Positions 56,650-64,000 of a stretch of 64,000 bases of DNA are shown here, piece after piece (position 1 is the first letter of the stretch; the number at the start of each line of letters is the position of its first letter). The DNA lies in NCBI GenBank assembly GCA_965228415.1, contig OZ245814.1, positions 4,588,001-4,652,000 of the forward strand, in the 5' to 3' direction. The notes below the pieces were generated by a model. It was not told the DNA's origin, ran no database searches, and saw only the letters and a program-made list of their open reading frames with translations. The translations under genes and the position numbers were made by a program. The stretch comes from Agaribacillus sp965228415. Lineage in GTDB: Bacteria > Bacteroidota > Bacteroidia > Cytophagales > Cyclobacteriaceae.

Positions 56650-59600
56650 ATGAGAATTTTTTATGTTTCAGTATTTGTATACCTTATTTTTTTAGCTGCT
56701 TGTGAAAAAAGGGCGGAACATCATAAAACCGCCCTTTTTAAATCCCTTTCCCCCAAGCAGACAGGGGTATCCTTTGTCAATGAAATTCTTGAAAACGACC
56801 ACTATAATCTCTACGACTATGAATATATCTACAACGGCGGAGGCATTGGAATTCTGGACATTAATCGCGACGGCCTTCAGGACTTTATAGCCGGGGGAAA
56901 TATGGTCTCCAGCAAGCTTTACCTGAATAAAGGAAATCATCAATTTCAGGATATTACCTCCCAGGCGGGCTTGGAAACAGCCAGGTGGATCACCGGAGTT
57001 GCTATTGCAGACATTAACCAGGACGGTTACGACGACATTTATCTATGTGTTGCTGGCAATGAAAAAGCCAATAATACCGCCAACTTGCTTTACATCAACA
57101 ATAAAGACAACACCTTTACTGAGATGGCATCTGCCTATGGCATAGCTGACCCGTCTTTGACCACGCAGGCAGCTTTTTTTGATTATGACCTGGATGGTGA
57201 TCTTGACCTCTATCTGCTAAATTTTGGCAACATCAAATGGGCGAAAGAAATAATCTATCCCAAAATAAAAGACGGATCCGGACCGGGTGCTGATAAGTTT
57301 TTTGTCAATAACGGCAACGGCACCTTCACCGATATTACCAGCCAGGCGGGAATATTGGTGGAAGGATATGGGCTGGGCTTAATTATTCTGGATGTTAACA
57401 ATGACCACTATCCCGATATTTATGTCTCCAATGACTACCTGGACGACGATATCCTTTACATAAATGATACCCGGGGCTCTTTTTCGGATCAGCTTTCGCA
57501 ATATATGAAACATACCAGTTTTTTTTCCATGGGCGCGGATTTTGGAGATATCAATAATGACGGATATGCCGATATTATAACAGTAGATATGCTTCCCGAA
57601 AACAATGAGAGGCATAAACTTTTTATCGGTGCGGGAAGCTACGACAAGGAAAGGAAGCGGTTGGATAACGGCTTTATGCCAGCTTATATCAGAAACTCCC
57701 TGCAATTAAATAATGGTAACCAATCATTTAGTGAAATCGGAAGATTTAGCGGAATAGCCGCCACTGACTGGAGTTGGGCTCCCCTCCTCGCTGATTTTGA
57801 TAATGATGGTTATAAGGATCTGTTCGTAACCAATGGCTATAAGAAGGAAATCACCAACCTGGATATCTCCTTAACAGTCAATTTGGCCAATGTTAAAGTG
57901 GACGATAAAGTTCATACCGTAGCCAATGGATCACAAGATATCCAGAGAAGAAGGTTTTTGGAGGTTTTGAAAAAAATGAGTGAAACCAAACAGATGAATT
58001 ACATATTTAAAAACAATGGTGATCTCACTTTTACGAAGGCAAACCCCGAATGGGGAATACTGGAGGCCACCTTTTCCAATGGCGCGGCCTATGCGGATTT
58101 GAATAACGACGGAGACCTGGATATCATAGTGAGTAATATTAATGATCCATTGCTGATTTATGAAAATACGACGATCACTAAAGATTCTTCGTCGAACAAC
58201 TTTATAAGGGTAAAACTGCTAAATGACAGCCTGGGTATTGACGCAGATGGACAGAGCGTTACGTTGTATTATGATGGTAAGATACAGCAGCTACAGCACT
58301 CGCGATACAGGGGGTTTCAGTCGTCGGTAGAGCCGGTGCTTCACTTCGGCTTAGGCAACGCTGAAAAAGTTGACTCTTTACGCGTACAATGGATGAATGG
58401 CAGTGTACACGTGCTTAGGAATTTGTCGGTTAATCAAACCATAGACATCCGGGCTGACCAGGTAAACACTGGCGGCCTGTCTCCTCAAAAAACACAGCAA
58501 GAATCGCTTTTCTCTGTGAAACCAAGTCACCAAAACATCGACCATGTACATGTTGAAAATCCGTATGTGGACTTCAAAAACAATCAGTTGTTACCTCATC
58601 AGTTGTCGAGGGAAGGACCGGGCCTGGCCGTCGGGGATCTCAATGGTGACGGTTTGGACGATTTGGTAATCGGTGGATCCAGACGACAACCATTAACCTT
58701 GTATTTCCAAAACAATAACGGAAGATTTAGTAAACATGAAATAAAAAAAACAATACCCTATGAAGATATGGGGATTCTTCTGATCGATACAGACCAGGAT
58801 GGTGACCTTGATATTTGTGCAGCCAGTGGAGGAGCGGAGTCCTTTGCCGGTGCCCTTGAATACTTTGACAGATTGTATCTGAATGATGGCAAAGGTAATT
58901 TTGACCGGGGTCAAAACCTTTCGGGTGCTACCAACATCAGCTCCTCTTGCCTTGTCGCTGCTGATTATGATCGGGATGGCGATTGGGATTTGTTTGTGGG
59001 TGGCCGGCTTTTTCCGGGCAATTATCCGTTGTCAACGCAAAGCTATATTTTAAGAAATGACAATGGCAGTTTCGTCAATGTTACCGGTGAGGTTTGTAAG
59101 GATCTTTTGAGTGCCGGTATGATTAAAACCGCCTTGTGGACCGATTTCGATGACGATGGCCTGATAGATCTCCTGGTAGCCGGAGAATGGACCACCCTGC
59201 TGTTTTATAAGAATATGGGGGGCACTTTCATCAATGTTACCCACAATACCGGTCTTGGTTCATATTCCGGGTGGTGGAATAGCTTGCAGGGGGGTGATTT
59301 TGACAATGATGGAGATACTGATTACGTTGCAGGAAATTTAGGATTAAACACCCGCTACAAGGCATCTATTGATAAGCCACTCACTGCCTATGCTTTGGAT
59401 GTGGATGAAAATAAGTCCCTGGAGCCTATTATTTTTAGTTATGAGCATGATCAGTTATACCCCATTCACGCAAGGGACGAATTACTAAATCGCGTTGTAA
59501 GTCTTAGAAAAAAGTTTTACACTTACCAGGATTATGCCGGTGCAACATTAGATGATATACTCACCGGCCAGCAACAACACAAAGCGTATAAGCTTAAGGC

Positions 59601-60183
59601 CACTACTTTTAAAAGCACTTTTATAGAGAACCTGGGCGATGGTACTTTCCGATTGATTCCATTACCCCCGCCGGCACAAATGGCACCAATATTCGGTATA
59701 CAGGCAATTGATCTCAACGAAGATCAATTTCTGGATCTGATCTTAACAGGCAATTCTCACTCGTCGGCTGTAAACGATGGCAACTATGATGCCCTGAACG
59801 GATTGGTAATGCTTGGCGATGGAAAAGGGGGATTTAAGCCATCGACTTACGCAAAGCAACAGTTGAAGGTGCCTGGCGACGGAAAAGCTTTATCTTTTCT
59901 TGTGTTAAACGATCAGCAGGTATTGTTGTTGGCGTCGCAGAACAACGGTCCCTTGAAAGTTTTCGAGCTGACAAATCCTCAGGCTACCATGTTACGGGTA
60001 AAAGATCAGGCAAATGCCTACGAGGTGCATATGCAAAATGGGGATGTGCGGAAGGTGGAAATGTATCGCGGCAGCGGCTACTTATCACAAAACTCCCGCT
60101 TCCTGTCGTTGCCCGACGGTGTCAAGAAAGTAACAGCCAAAGACAATGAAAAAGCCCTGGTAACGATTTATGAAAGACCATAG
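56650..60183 (+). CDS. FG-GAP/VCBS-repeat lipoprotein with ASPIC/UnbV domain (CRTAC1-like)
   Basis: 1177 aa exported lipoprotein (lipobox LAAC, Cys 18). It is built of many calcium-binding-like FG-GAP/VCBS repeats (ILDINRDGLQDFIAGGNM, IADINQDGYDDIYLC, YDLDGDLDLYLLNFG, FDNDGDTDYVAGNLG), with an ASPIC/UnbV module in the middle (about 520-600; RGFQSSVEPVLHFGLGNAEK, VDSLRVQWMNGS). It probably forms beta-propellers that bind carbohydrate or protein partners at the surface. It follows susD by 44 bp and overlaps the next gene by 14 nt. Start ATG 56650; TTG at 56641 is an alternative. Confidence 0.88.
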   Translation: MRIFYVSVFVYLIFLAACEKRAEHHKTALFKSLSPKQTGVSFVNEILENDHYNLYDYEYIYNGGGIGILDINRDGLQDFIAGGNMVSSKLYLNKGNHQFQDITSQAGLETARWITGVAIADINQDGYDDIYLCVAGNEKANNTANLLYINNKDNTFTEMASAYGIADPSLTTQAAFFDYDLDGDLDLYLLNFGNIKWAKEIIYPKIKDGSGPGADKFFVNNGNGTFTDITSQAGILVEGYGLGLIILDVNNDHYPDIYVSNDYLDDDILYINDTRGSFSDQLSQYMKHTSFFSMGADFGDINNDGYADIITVDMLPENNERHKLFIGAGSYDKERKRLDNGFMPAYIRNSLQLNNGNQSFSEIGRFSGIAATDWSWAPLLADFDNDGYKDLFVTNGYKKEITNLDISLTVNLANVKVDDKVHTVANGSQDIQRRRFLEVLKKMSETKQMNYIFKNNGDLTFTKANPEWGILEATFSNGAAYADLNNDGDLDIIVSNINDPLLIYENTTITKDSSSNNFIRVKLLNDSLGIDADGQSVTLYYDGKIQQLQHSRYRGFQSSVEPVLHFGLGNAEKVDSLRVQWMNGSVHVLRNLSVNQTIDIRADQVNTGGLSPQKTQQESLFSVKPSHQNIDHVHVENPYVDFKNNQLLPHQLSREGPGLAVGDLNGDGLDDLVIGGSRRQPLTLYFQNNNGRFSKHEIKKTIPYEDMGILLIDTDQDGDLDICAASGGAESFAGALEYFDRLYLNDGKGNFDRGQNLSGATNISSSCLVAADYDRDGDWDLFVGGRLFPGNYPLSTQSYILRNDNGSFVNVTGEVCKDLLSAGMIKTALWTDFDDDGLIDLLVAGEWTTLLFYKNMGGTFINVTHNTGLGSYSGWWNSLQGGDFDNDGDTDYVAGNLGLNTRYKASIDKPLTAYALDVDENKSLEPIIFSYEHDQLYPIHARDELLNRVVSLRKKFYTYQDYAGATLDDILTGQQQHKAYKLKATTFKSTFIENLGDGTFRLIPLPPPAQMAPIFGIQAIDLNEDQFLDLILTGNSHSSAVNDGNYDALNGLVMLGDGKGGFKPSTYAKQQLKVPGDGKALSFLVLNDQQVLLLASQNNGPLKVFELTNPQATMLRVKDQANAYEVHMQNGDVRKVEMYRGSGYLSQNSRFLSLPDGVKKVTAKDNEKALVTIYERP

Positions 60184-61093
60184 GCAAAAATTCCCGATTT
60201 TGACACTGCTCTGTACCATAGGGCTGTTTCTTTCTGGTTGTAATCGGGAATTTGACCAAACCGATTCCGGTTTAAGATACAAGTTTATTGAAAAAGGAAC
60301 GGGCCTAAAACCACAAAAGGGTGAATTTTTGATTTTAGATCTTTTGATCAAATCGCAGGGTGATTCAATCATCTATAGTACTGCCGGGGAAGAGACCTAT
60401 TTTCCGGTCAGATACGATCCCTATAAGCAAAAAATAGGACTTGATAATATGCTCGACGAAGGGTTTTATATGTTGGGATTAAGAGACAGTGCTATTTTTC
60501 AGTTTCCGGCCTCGGCCCTTTACAATTTGGCCTTTAAAGTGCCAGGTCCGATAAAAAAGGATGAAATGATTATTGCCGAAACCAGGGTAATAGCCATTTA
60601 TACGTACGAGGAGTATGCGGGCTGGAAAAAGGAGGCGTTGACCAGGAAAAAAGAAAAATATAACCGGGTTAGAAACAAGACATTGCAAGCACAAATTGCC
60701 GACATTGAAGCCCACCTTCAATCCCTGGATGAAATTTATGACAGTACAGCTTCGGGGATTAGATATGTCATTACACATCCGGGTATTGGCAGATCCCCTG
60801 TCGATGGCGATTCGGTTTCTTTTTCTTATGAGGTCACCTATTTCGACGGCGCAAAAATTGAGGGGGGTATTGGCAGTTCCGGAGATGGACCTAAATCAAT
60901 TAAACTGGGCACCGCCGGTGTGTTTGATAGCTGGCAGGAAAGTATCAAGCTTTTAAAGCCTGGTGGTAGTGGTCGTTTTTACATCCCATCCCCATTGGCA
61001 TTTGGTGAGTCCGGCGGATACGGCATCAAACCCAATGCAATTTTGATCGTGGAGATGGAGTTAGCAGGTATTAAAGAAGATATAGCGGAATGA
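60170..61093 (+). CDS. Tandem FKBP-type peptidyl-prolyl isomerase lipoprotein
   Basis: 307 aa lipoprotein (lipid Cys 24 in FLSGCNREFD) with two FKBP folds. The first (about 35-145; SGLRYKFIEKGTGLKPQKGE) is divergent. The second (about 195-303; SGIRYVITHPGIGRSPVDGD, SWQESIKLLKPGGSGRFYIP, LAFGESGGYGIKPNAILIVE) is canonical. It probably aids folding of the large exported proteins of this locus in the periplasm or at the surface. It overlaps the upstream VCBS gene by 14 nt and touches the next gene, so it is translationally coupled. Confidence 0.9.
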   Translation: MKDHRQKFPILTLLCTIGLFLSGCNREFDQTDSGLRYKFIEKGTGLKPQKGEFLILDLLIKSQGDSIIYSTAGEETYFPVRYDPYKQKIGLDNMLDEGFYMLGLRDSAIFQFPASALYNLAFKVPGPIKKDEMIIAETRVIAIYTYEEYAGWKKEALTRKKEKYNRVRNKTLQAQIADIEAHLQSLDEIYDSTASGIRYVITHPGIGRSPVDGDSVSFSYEVTYFDGAKIEGGIGSSGDGPKSIKLGTAGVFDSWQESIKLLKPGGSGRFYIPSPLAFGESGGYGIKPNAILIVEMELAGIKEDIAE

Positions 61094-61113
61094 TTTTGGA
61101 AGAATGGCGGCCT

Positions 61114-62601
61114 ATGAAAGTTGCAAAAATCGTTCCGGGTTTAAGCCTGTTCTTTGCCGCGTTTTTTTCCTGCAGTACCGGGAAAGAAAGCCGGGTGCCG
61201 CAGCGGCCGATGCCATGGCAAAAGGTAATCGAAAAGGTGGGGACATTGTCGTCTTTAAGAGCTGTGGATTTGACCGGAGATGGTGTTAAAGATATTGTTC
61301 TGGGGGCAGGTAAAGTCGAATTTCAACCTACTGATTCGGCAGTAATAGCGCTCAATGGCGTGAATGGTGACTTATTGTGGTTGGTTCCTGCCAGGGATCA
61401 AATCTTTGGTTCGCCGTCCTTTCTTGATATTAGCGGTGATGGCACTCCGGATGTTTTCATAGGTGGGCGCTCTGCGGAATTCATGGCTATTAATGGCCGC
61501 ACCGGCCAAATCATATGGGAGTATTTTCCCCAGGGGGACTCGCTGGATTTTACGACATTCAAACTATATAATTTTTATAATCCACAATTTATTGAAGACG
61601 TGGATGATGACGGGCTCAAGGACATTTTAGTGGCGAATGGGGGCTACGTAAAGGCCTTGCCAGGGGATCACAACAGGCCTCCGGGAAAGTTAATGGTTAT
61701 CAGCTCCGCAAATGGGGAGCTTATTGCAGAATCCTACATGCCGGACGGAAAGGAGACGTATATGTCTTGCCTGGTAACCAGTGCCTACGGGGGTCTAAAG
61801 ATTATCTTTGGAACCGGGGGAGAAAGAATATCCGGAAATTTGTACATCACCGACCTGGGAGACGTATTGGCAGGCGCTATCAGTGATGCAAAAATCCTTG
61901 CAGAGGGCAATGGCAAAGGTTTTATTGCGCCGCCAGTGCTGGCCGATATCAATGAGGATAAAATCCCGGACATTATTGCCAACGCAGTAGCTGGAAAAAT
62001 AATCGCTATTGATGGCGTGTCTCATGATAAAATATGGGAGCTTTCCCTCCCCGGAACGGAGGCGTATTGTTCTATAGCAGTGGGATACTTTAATGATGAT
62101 TTGATTCCTGATTTTTTCACCAATTTCGGAATCGGTTCATTTCCGGATTTGCTAAGATCTTATCAGCTGGCGGTCAATGGTAAGGATGGGCAACTGCTAC
62201 AACTTGATTCACTGGGGAGCTTTCACTATGGCAGTCCTGTGGCTTACGATGTCAATGGAGATGGCATCGATGAAGGTATATTTCATGTCAACCATTACCT
62301 GCAGGGTGTTGTAAAAAACGACTTAAGCCTATTTGATTTTGCCAATCATTCCGTTGAGGCTTTTGGACATAACTGGAATGGCGCAAATATCGGATCCACG
62401 CCATTGCTGGTTGACTTGGATGACGACCAATTGCTTGATATCGTCGTATCCCATGAAAACAATCCGGTGGATCTTTTTTCCCTGGACTACAAGACCGGCA
62501 TAACCATACATGTATTGCAGACCGGGATTCCCATTTCGGATCCTATAAAATGGGGCGCTTACATGGGGACCGGATTTGATGGAATTTTTAAAGTAAAATA
62601 A
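61114..62601 (+). CDS. FG-GAP/PQQ-like repeat lipoprotein
   Basis: 495 aa lipoprotein starting MKVAKIVPGLSLFFAAFFSC (lipid Cys 20). An ATG at 61090 that overlaps the FKBP stop by four bases gives eight extra acidic residues before the signal and is less likely. It contains beta-propeller repeats mixing FG-GAP (AVDLTGDGVKDIVLGAGKV, FLDISGDGTPDVFIGGRSA, DVDDDGLKDILVANGGY) and PQQ-type elements (ALNGVNGDLLWLVPARD, AINGRTGQIIWEYFPQGD). It could bind ligand or scaffold other locus proteins; no enzymatic motif is evident. Confidence 0.82.
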   Translation: MKVAKIVPGLSLFFAAFFSCSTGKESRVPQRPMPWQKVIEKVGTLSSLRAVDLTGDGVKDIVLGAGKVEFQPTDSAVIALNGVNGDLLWLVPARDQIFGSPSFLDISGDGTPDVFIGGRSAEFMAINGRTGQIIWEYFPQGDSLDFTTFKLYNFYNPQFIEDVDDDGLKDILVANGGYVKALPGDHNRPPGKLMVISSANGELIAESYMPDGKETYMSCLVTSAYGGLKIIFGTGGERISGNLYITDLGDVLAGAISDAKILAEGNGKGFIAPPVLADINEDKIPDIIANAVAGKIIAIDGVSHDKIWELSLPGTEAYCSIAVGYFNDDLIPDFFTNFGIGSFPDLLRSYQLAVNGKDGQLLQLDSLGSFHYGSPVAYDVNGDGIDEGIFHVNHYLQGVVKNDLSLFDFANHSVEAFGHNWNGANIGSTPLLVDLDDDQLLDIVVSHENNPVDLFSLDYKTGITIHVLQTGIPISDPIKWGAYMGTGFDGIFKVK

Positions 62602-62603
62602 TA

Positions 62604-64000
62604 ATGAAAAAAAGACCCAACCCGCTTTTCAACCGGATAACAAATGGCCGTAAAAATTATTTTTTGATAGTAGCAGCTTTGTTTTTAAGTTATCCGGTTT
62701 CAGCACAAAAAACCTTGCCGGTGATTAAAAAAGAGCGTGGCAAGCACACTTTTTACGTGGACAACAAACCCTTTATTGTGCTCGGTGCGCAGTTGTGGAA
62801 TAGTAGTGCCTGGCCACAAATAACCGATAAATTCTGGGAACAGGCACAACAGTTGCACTGCAATACGATCGAAGCGCCGATCTACTGGCAGAACATTGAA
62901 CCCGAACCGGGAAAATTTAATTTTAAAGAGCTGGATCATCTGGTTTTAAGTGCCAGGGAACAGGGAATGCGACTAATACTGCTGTGGTTCGGTACTTACA
63001 AGAATGGTCGCTCGCAATATGCACCGCCATGGGTATTGAACAACCCGGCGCAATATCCCCGCATGCAAAACAGTGGCGGAGAAGAGTTGTATGTGCTTTC
63101 AGCTGTATCAAAAAAAAACCTGGAAGCTGATAAAAAGGCGTTTGTGGAAGTTATGAAGCACCTGAAAGAAATTGATGGGAGCAAACACACGGTTATCATG
63201 GTACAAGTCGAAAATGAACCGGGATCCATGTGGACGGATCGGGATTATTCTCTGGAAGCCAATCGCCTTTTTTCAGAGAATATTCCGGAAGCACTAGCCA
63301 ATGGATTAAACAAGCCAGTCGATACCTGGCAAAACGTTTTTGGCATTGATGCGCCGGAAACTTTTAATGCTTACTATATAGCAAAATATATTGATGCCAT
63401 TGCTGCGGCGGGTAAAGCGGTTTACAATTTACCCATGTATGCCAATGTATGGATCAGGGAAAACGCATTTCAACGGCCCGGCGAGTATCCCAGTGGTGGC
63501 CCAACCTCCAATATGATCGGAGTCTGGAAGGTAGCAGCCCCCAATCTCGCTACCCTGGCACTGGATATTTACCACCGAAACGATCACGTCTTTAACAAGC
63601 TATGCGATGTTTACGACAGGGATGACAATCCGCTTTTTATTCCGGAAATGGGCAATGGCCTCAACTTCGCCCGGTTCCAATTTTATGCGATCGGTAACTT
63701 CAACGCTATTGGTGTGGCCCCCTATGGTATTGACCCTTTTCACGTTGACCCACACGATCTGAGAGATAAGCAAAAGCTGGATTCGCGGTTTGATGGCATT
63801 GCTGCCAACTACAGACTACTTTCCCGGGCCACAATTCCCATTGCGAAACTTCAGCAAACCGGTAAGCTGGTCGCAGTGGGCGAGGAAGACGGAATGTCTG
63901 AGCAATTGGTAAAATTTGATCATTATGATATTCTTTTCAATTATGGGTTTCCAACATACAAGGACAGGAATAAAAGAACCGGCCGGGCCATTATCGGTCA
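62604..64000 (+). CDS. GH35-like beta-galactosidase (DUF5597-type), N-terminal part
   Basis: Open reading frame from ATG at 62604 to the window edge (465 codons seen, no stop). Signal peptide (YFLIVAALFLSYPVSAQ), then a TIM-barrel glycosidase of the GH35/GH42-like clan: ERGKHTFYVDNKPFIVLGAQ, NTIEAPIYWQNIEPEPG, the acid/base Glu in VQVENEPGSMW and the nucleophile Glu in FIPEMGNGLNF. It is the likely hydrolytic enzyme of the SusCD locus, cleaving beta-galactosides or related sugars; it starts 2 bp after the previous stop. Confidence 0.85.
   Translation, partial: MKKRPNPLFNRITNGRKNYFLIVAALFLSYPVSAQKTLPVIKKERGKHTFYVDNKPFIVLGAQLWNSSAWPQITDKFWEQAQQLHCNTIEAPIYWQNIEPEPGKFNFKELDHLVLSAREQGMRLILLWFGTYKNGRSQYAPPWVLNNPAQYPRMQNSGGEELYVLSAVSKKNLEADKKAFVEVMKHLKEIDGSKHTVIMVQVENEPGSMWTDRDYSLEANRLFSENIPEALANGLNKPVDTWQNVFGIDAPETFNAYYIAKYIDAIAAAGKAVYNLPMYANVWIRENAFQRPGEYPSGGPTSNMIGVWKVAAPNLATLALDIYHRNDHVFNKLCDVYDRDDNPLFIPEMGNGLNFARFQFYAIGNFNAIGVAPYGIDPFHVDPHDLRDKQKLDSRFDGIAANYRLLSRATIPIAKLQQTGKLVAVGEEDGMSEQLVKFDHYDILFNYGFPTYKDRNKRTGRAIIG

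Noticed and set aside
8306..58420. Other CACGTG-containing sites (for example near 8306, 33096, 37151 and 58410)
   Set aside because: They lack the flanking GTTn/nAAC arms, so they are not parS sites.
1..64000. CRISPR arrays, transposons, prophage, tRNA or rRNA genes
   Set aside because: No regularly spaced repeats, transposase motifs, phage genes or tRNA-like cloverleaf sequences were recognised; gene content looks like stable chromosome.

Overview
The window is a chromosomal segment of a Bacteroidota bacterium, most likely an aerobic Cytophagales-type member. The evidence is a SusC/SusD pair with an ECF sigma/FecR regulator, a type IX secretion (T9SS) sorting tail, PD40-OmpA proteins, a HYC_CC_PP small protein, a Lacal_2735-type small protein, a bacillithiol-type YpdA and TAnnTTTG-like -7 elements. 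Coding density is high. I saw no transposase, phage gene, CRISPR array, rRNA or tRNA.

Layout. 1-2.7 kb (minus): a copper/heavy-metal module with a metal-binding AraC regulator, an HMA-DUF4396 membrane protein, a HYC_CC_PP protein and the start of a CusA-type RND pump that runs off the left edge. 2.9-13.7 kb: housekeeping and stress genes in short alternating units (photolyase, SDR/DUF2867 protein, MsrA, NhaB, YpdA, DUF2911, acyl-CoA ligase, methyltransferase, hydroxyacid dehydrogenase). 13.9-18.4 kb: a probably surface-exposed lipoprotein, a diheme cytochrome and a TPR protein. 18.4-18.8 kb: an AT-rich region with a cluster of DnaA boxes, a candidate oriC. 18.8-38.2 kb: a long run of minus-strand genes (Ig-like lipoprotein, methyltransferase, mnmG, ybeY, RsbW-like ATPase, DUF4175, PorE-like OmpA, DUF1501/DUF1800 pair, amidase, second PD40-OmpA, oxidase subunit III). 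Two perfect parS palindromes lie between ybeY and mnmG. 38.4-41.8 kb: mfd, probably starting with TTG. 41.9-46.8 kb (minus): tyrosine/homogentisate catabolism (hppD, hmgA, fahA, flavin reductase) plus NrtS, with a divergent Lrp regulator. 47.6-49.1 kb: a TetR regulator and an ATP-grasp protein. 49.8-64 kb (plus): a cell-surface-signalling nutrient locus made of an ECF sigma factor, FecR anti-sigma factor, STN-domain SusC, SusD, two FG-GAP/VCBS lipoproteins, a tandem FKBP lipoprotein and the start of a GH35-like glycosidase.

How the parts fit together. The strongest non-genic signals are the replication and segregation elements: a DnaA-box cluster at about 18.4-18.8 kb and two parS sites at about 23.3 kb, together suggesting that the window spans the chromosome origin region although dnaA is not present. 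The right-hand locus looks like an inducible glycan uptake and degradation system. Substrate sensed through the SusC STN domain would release the sigma factor from FecR. Two consecutive perfect inverted repeats between fecR and susC may tune or separate expression of the regulator and transport halves.
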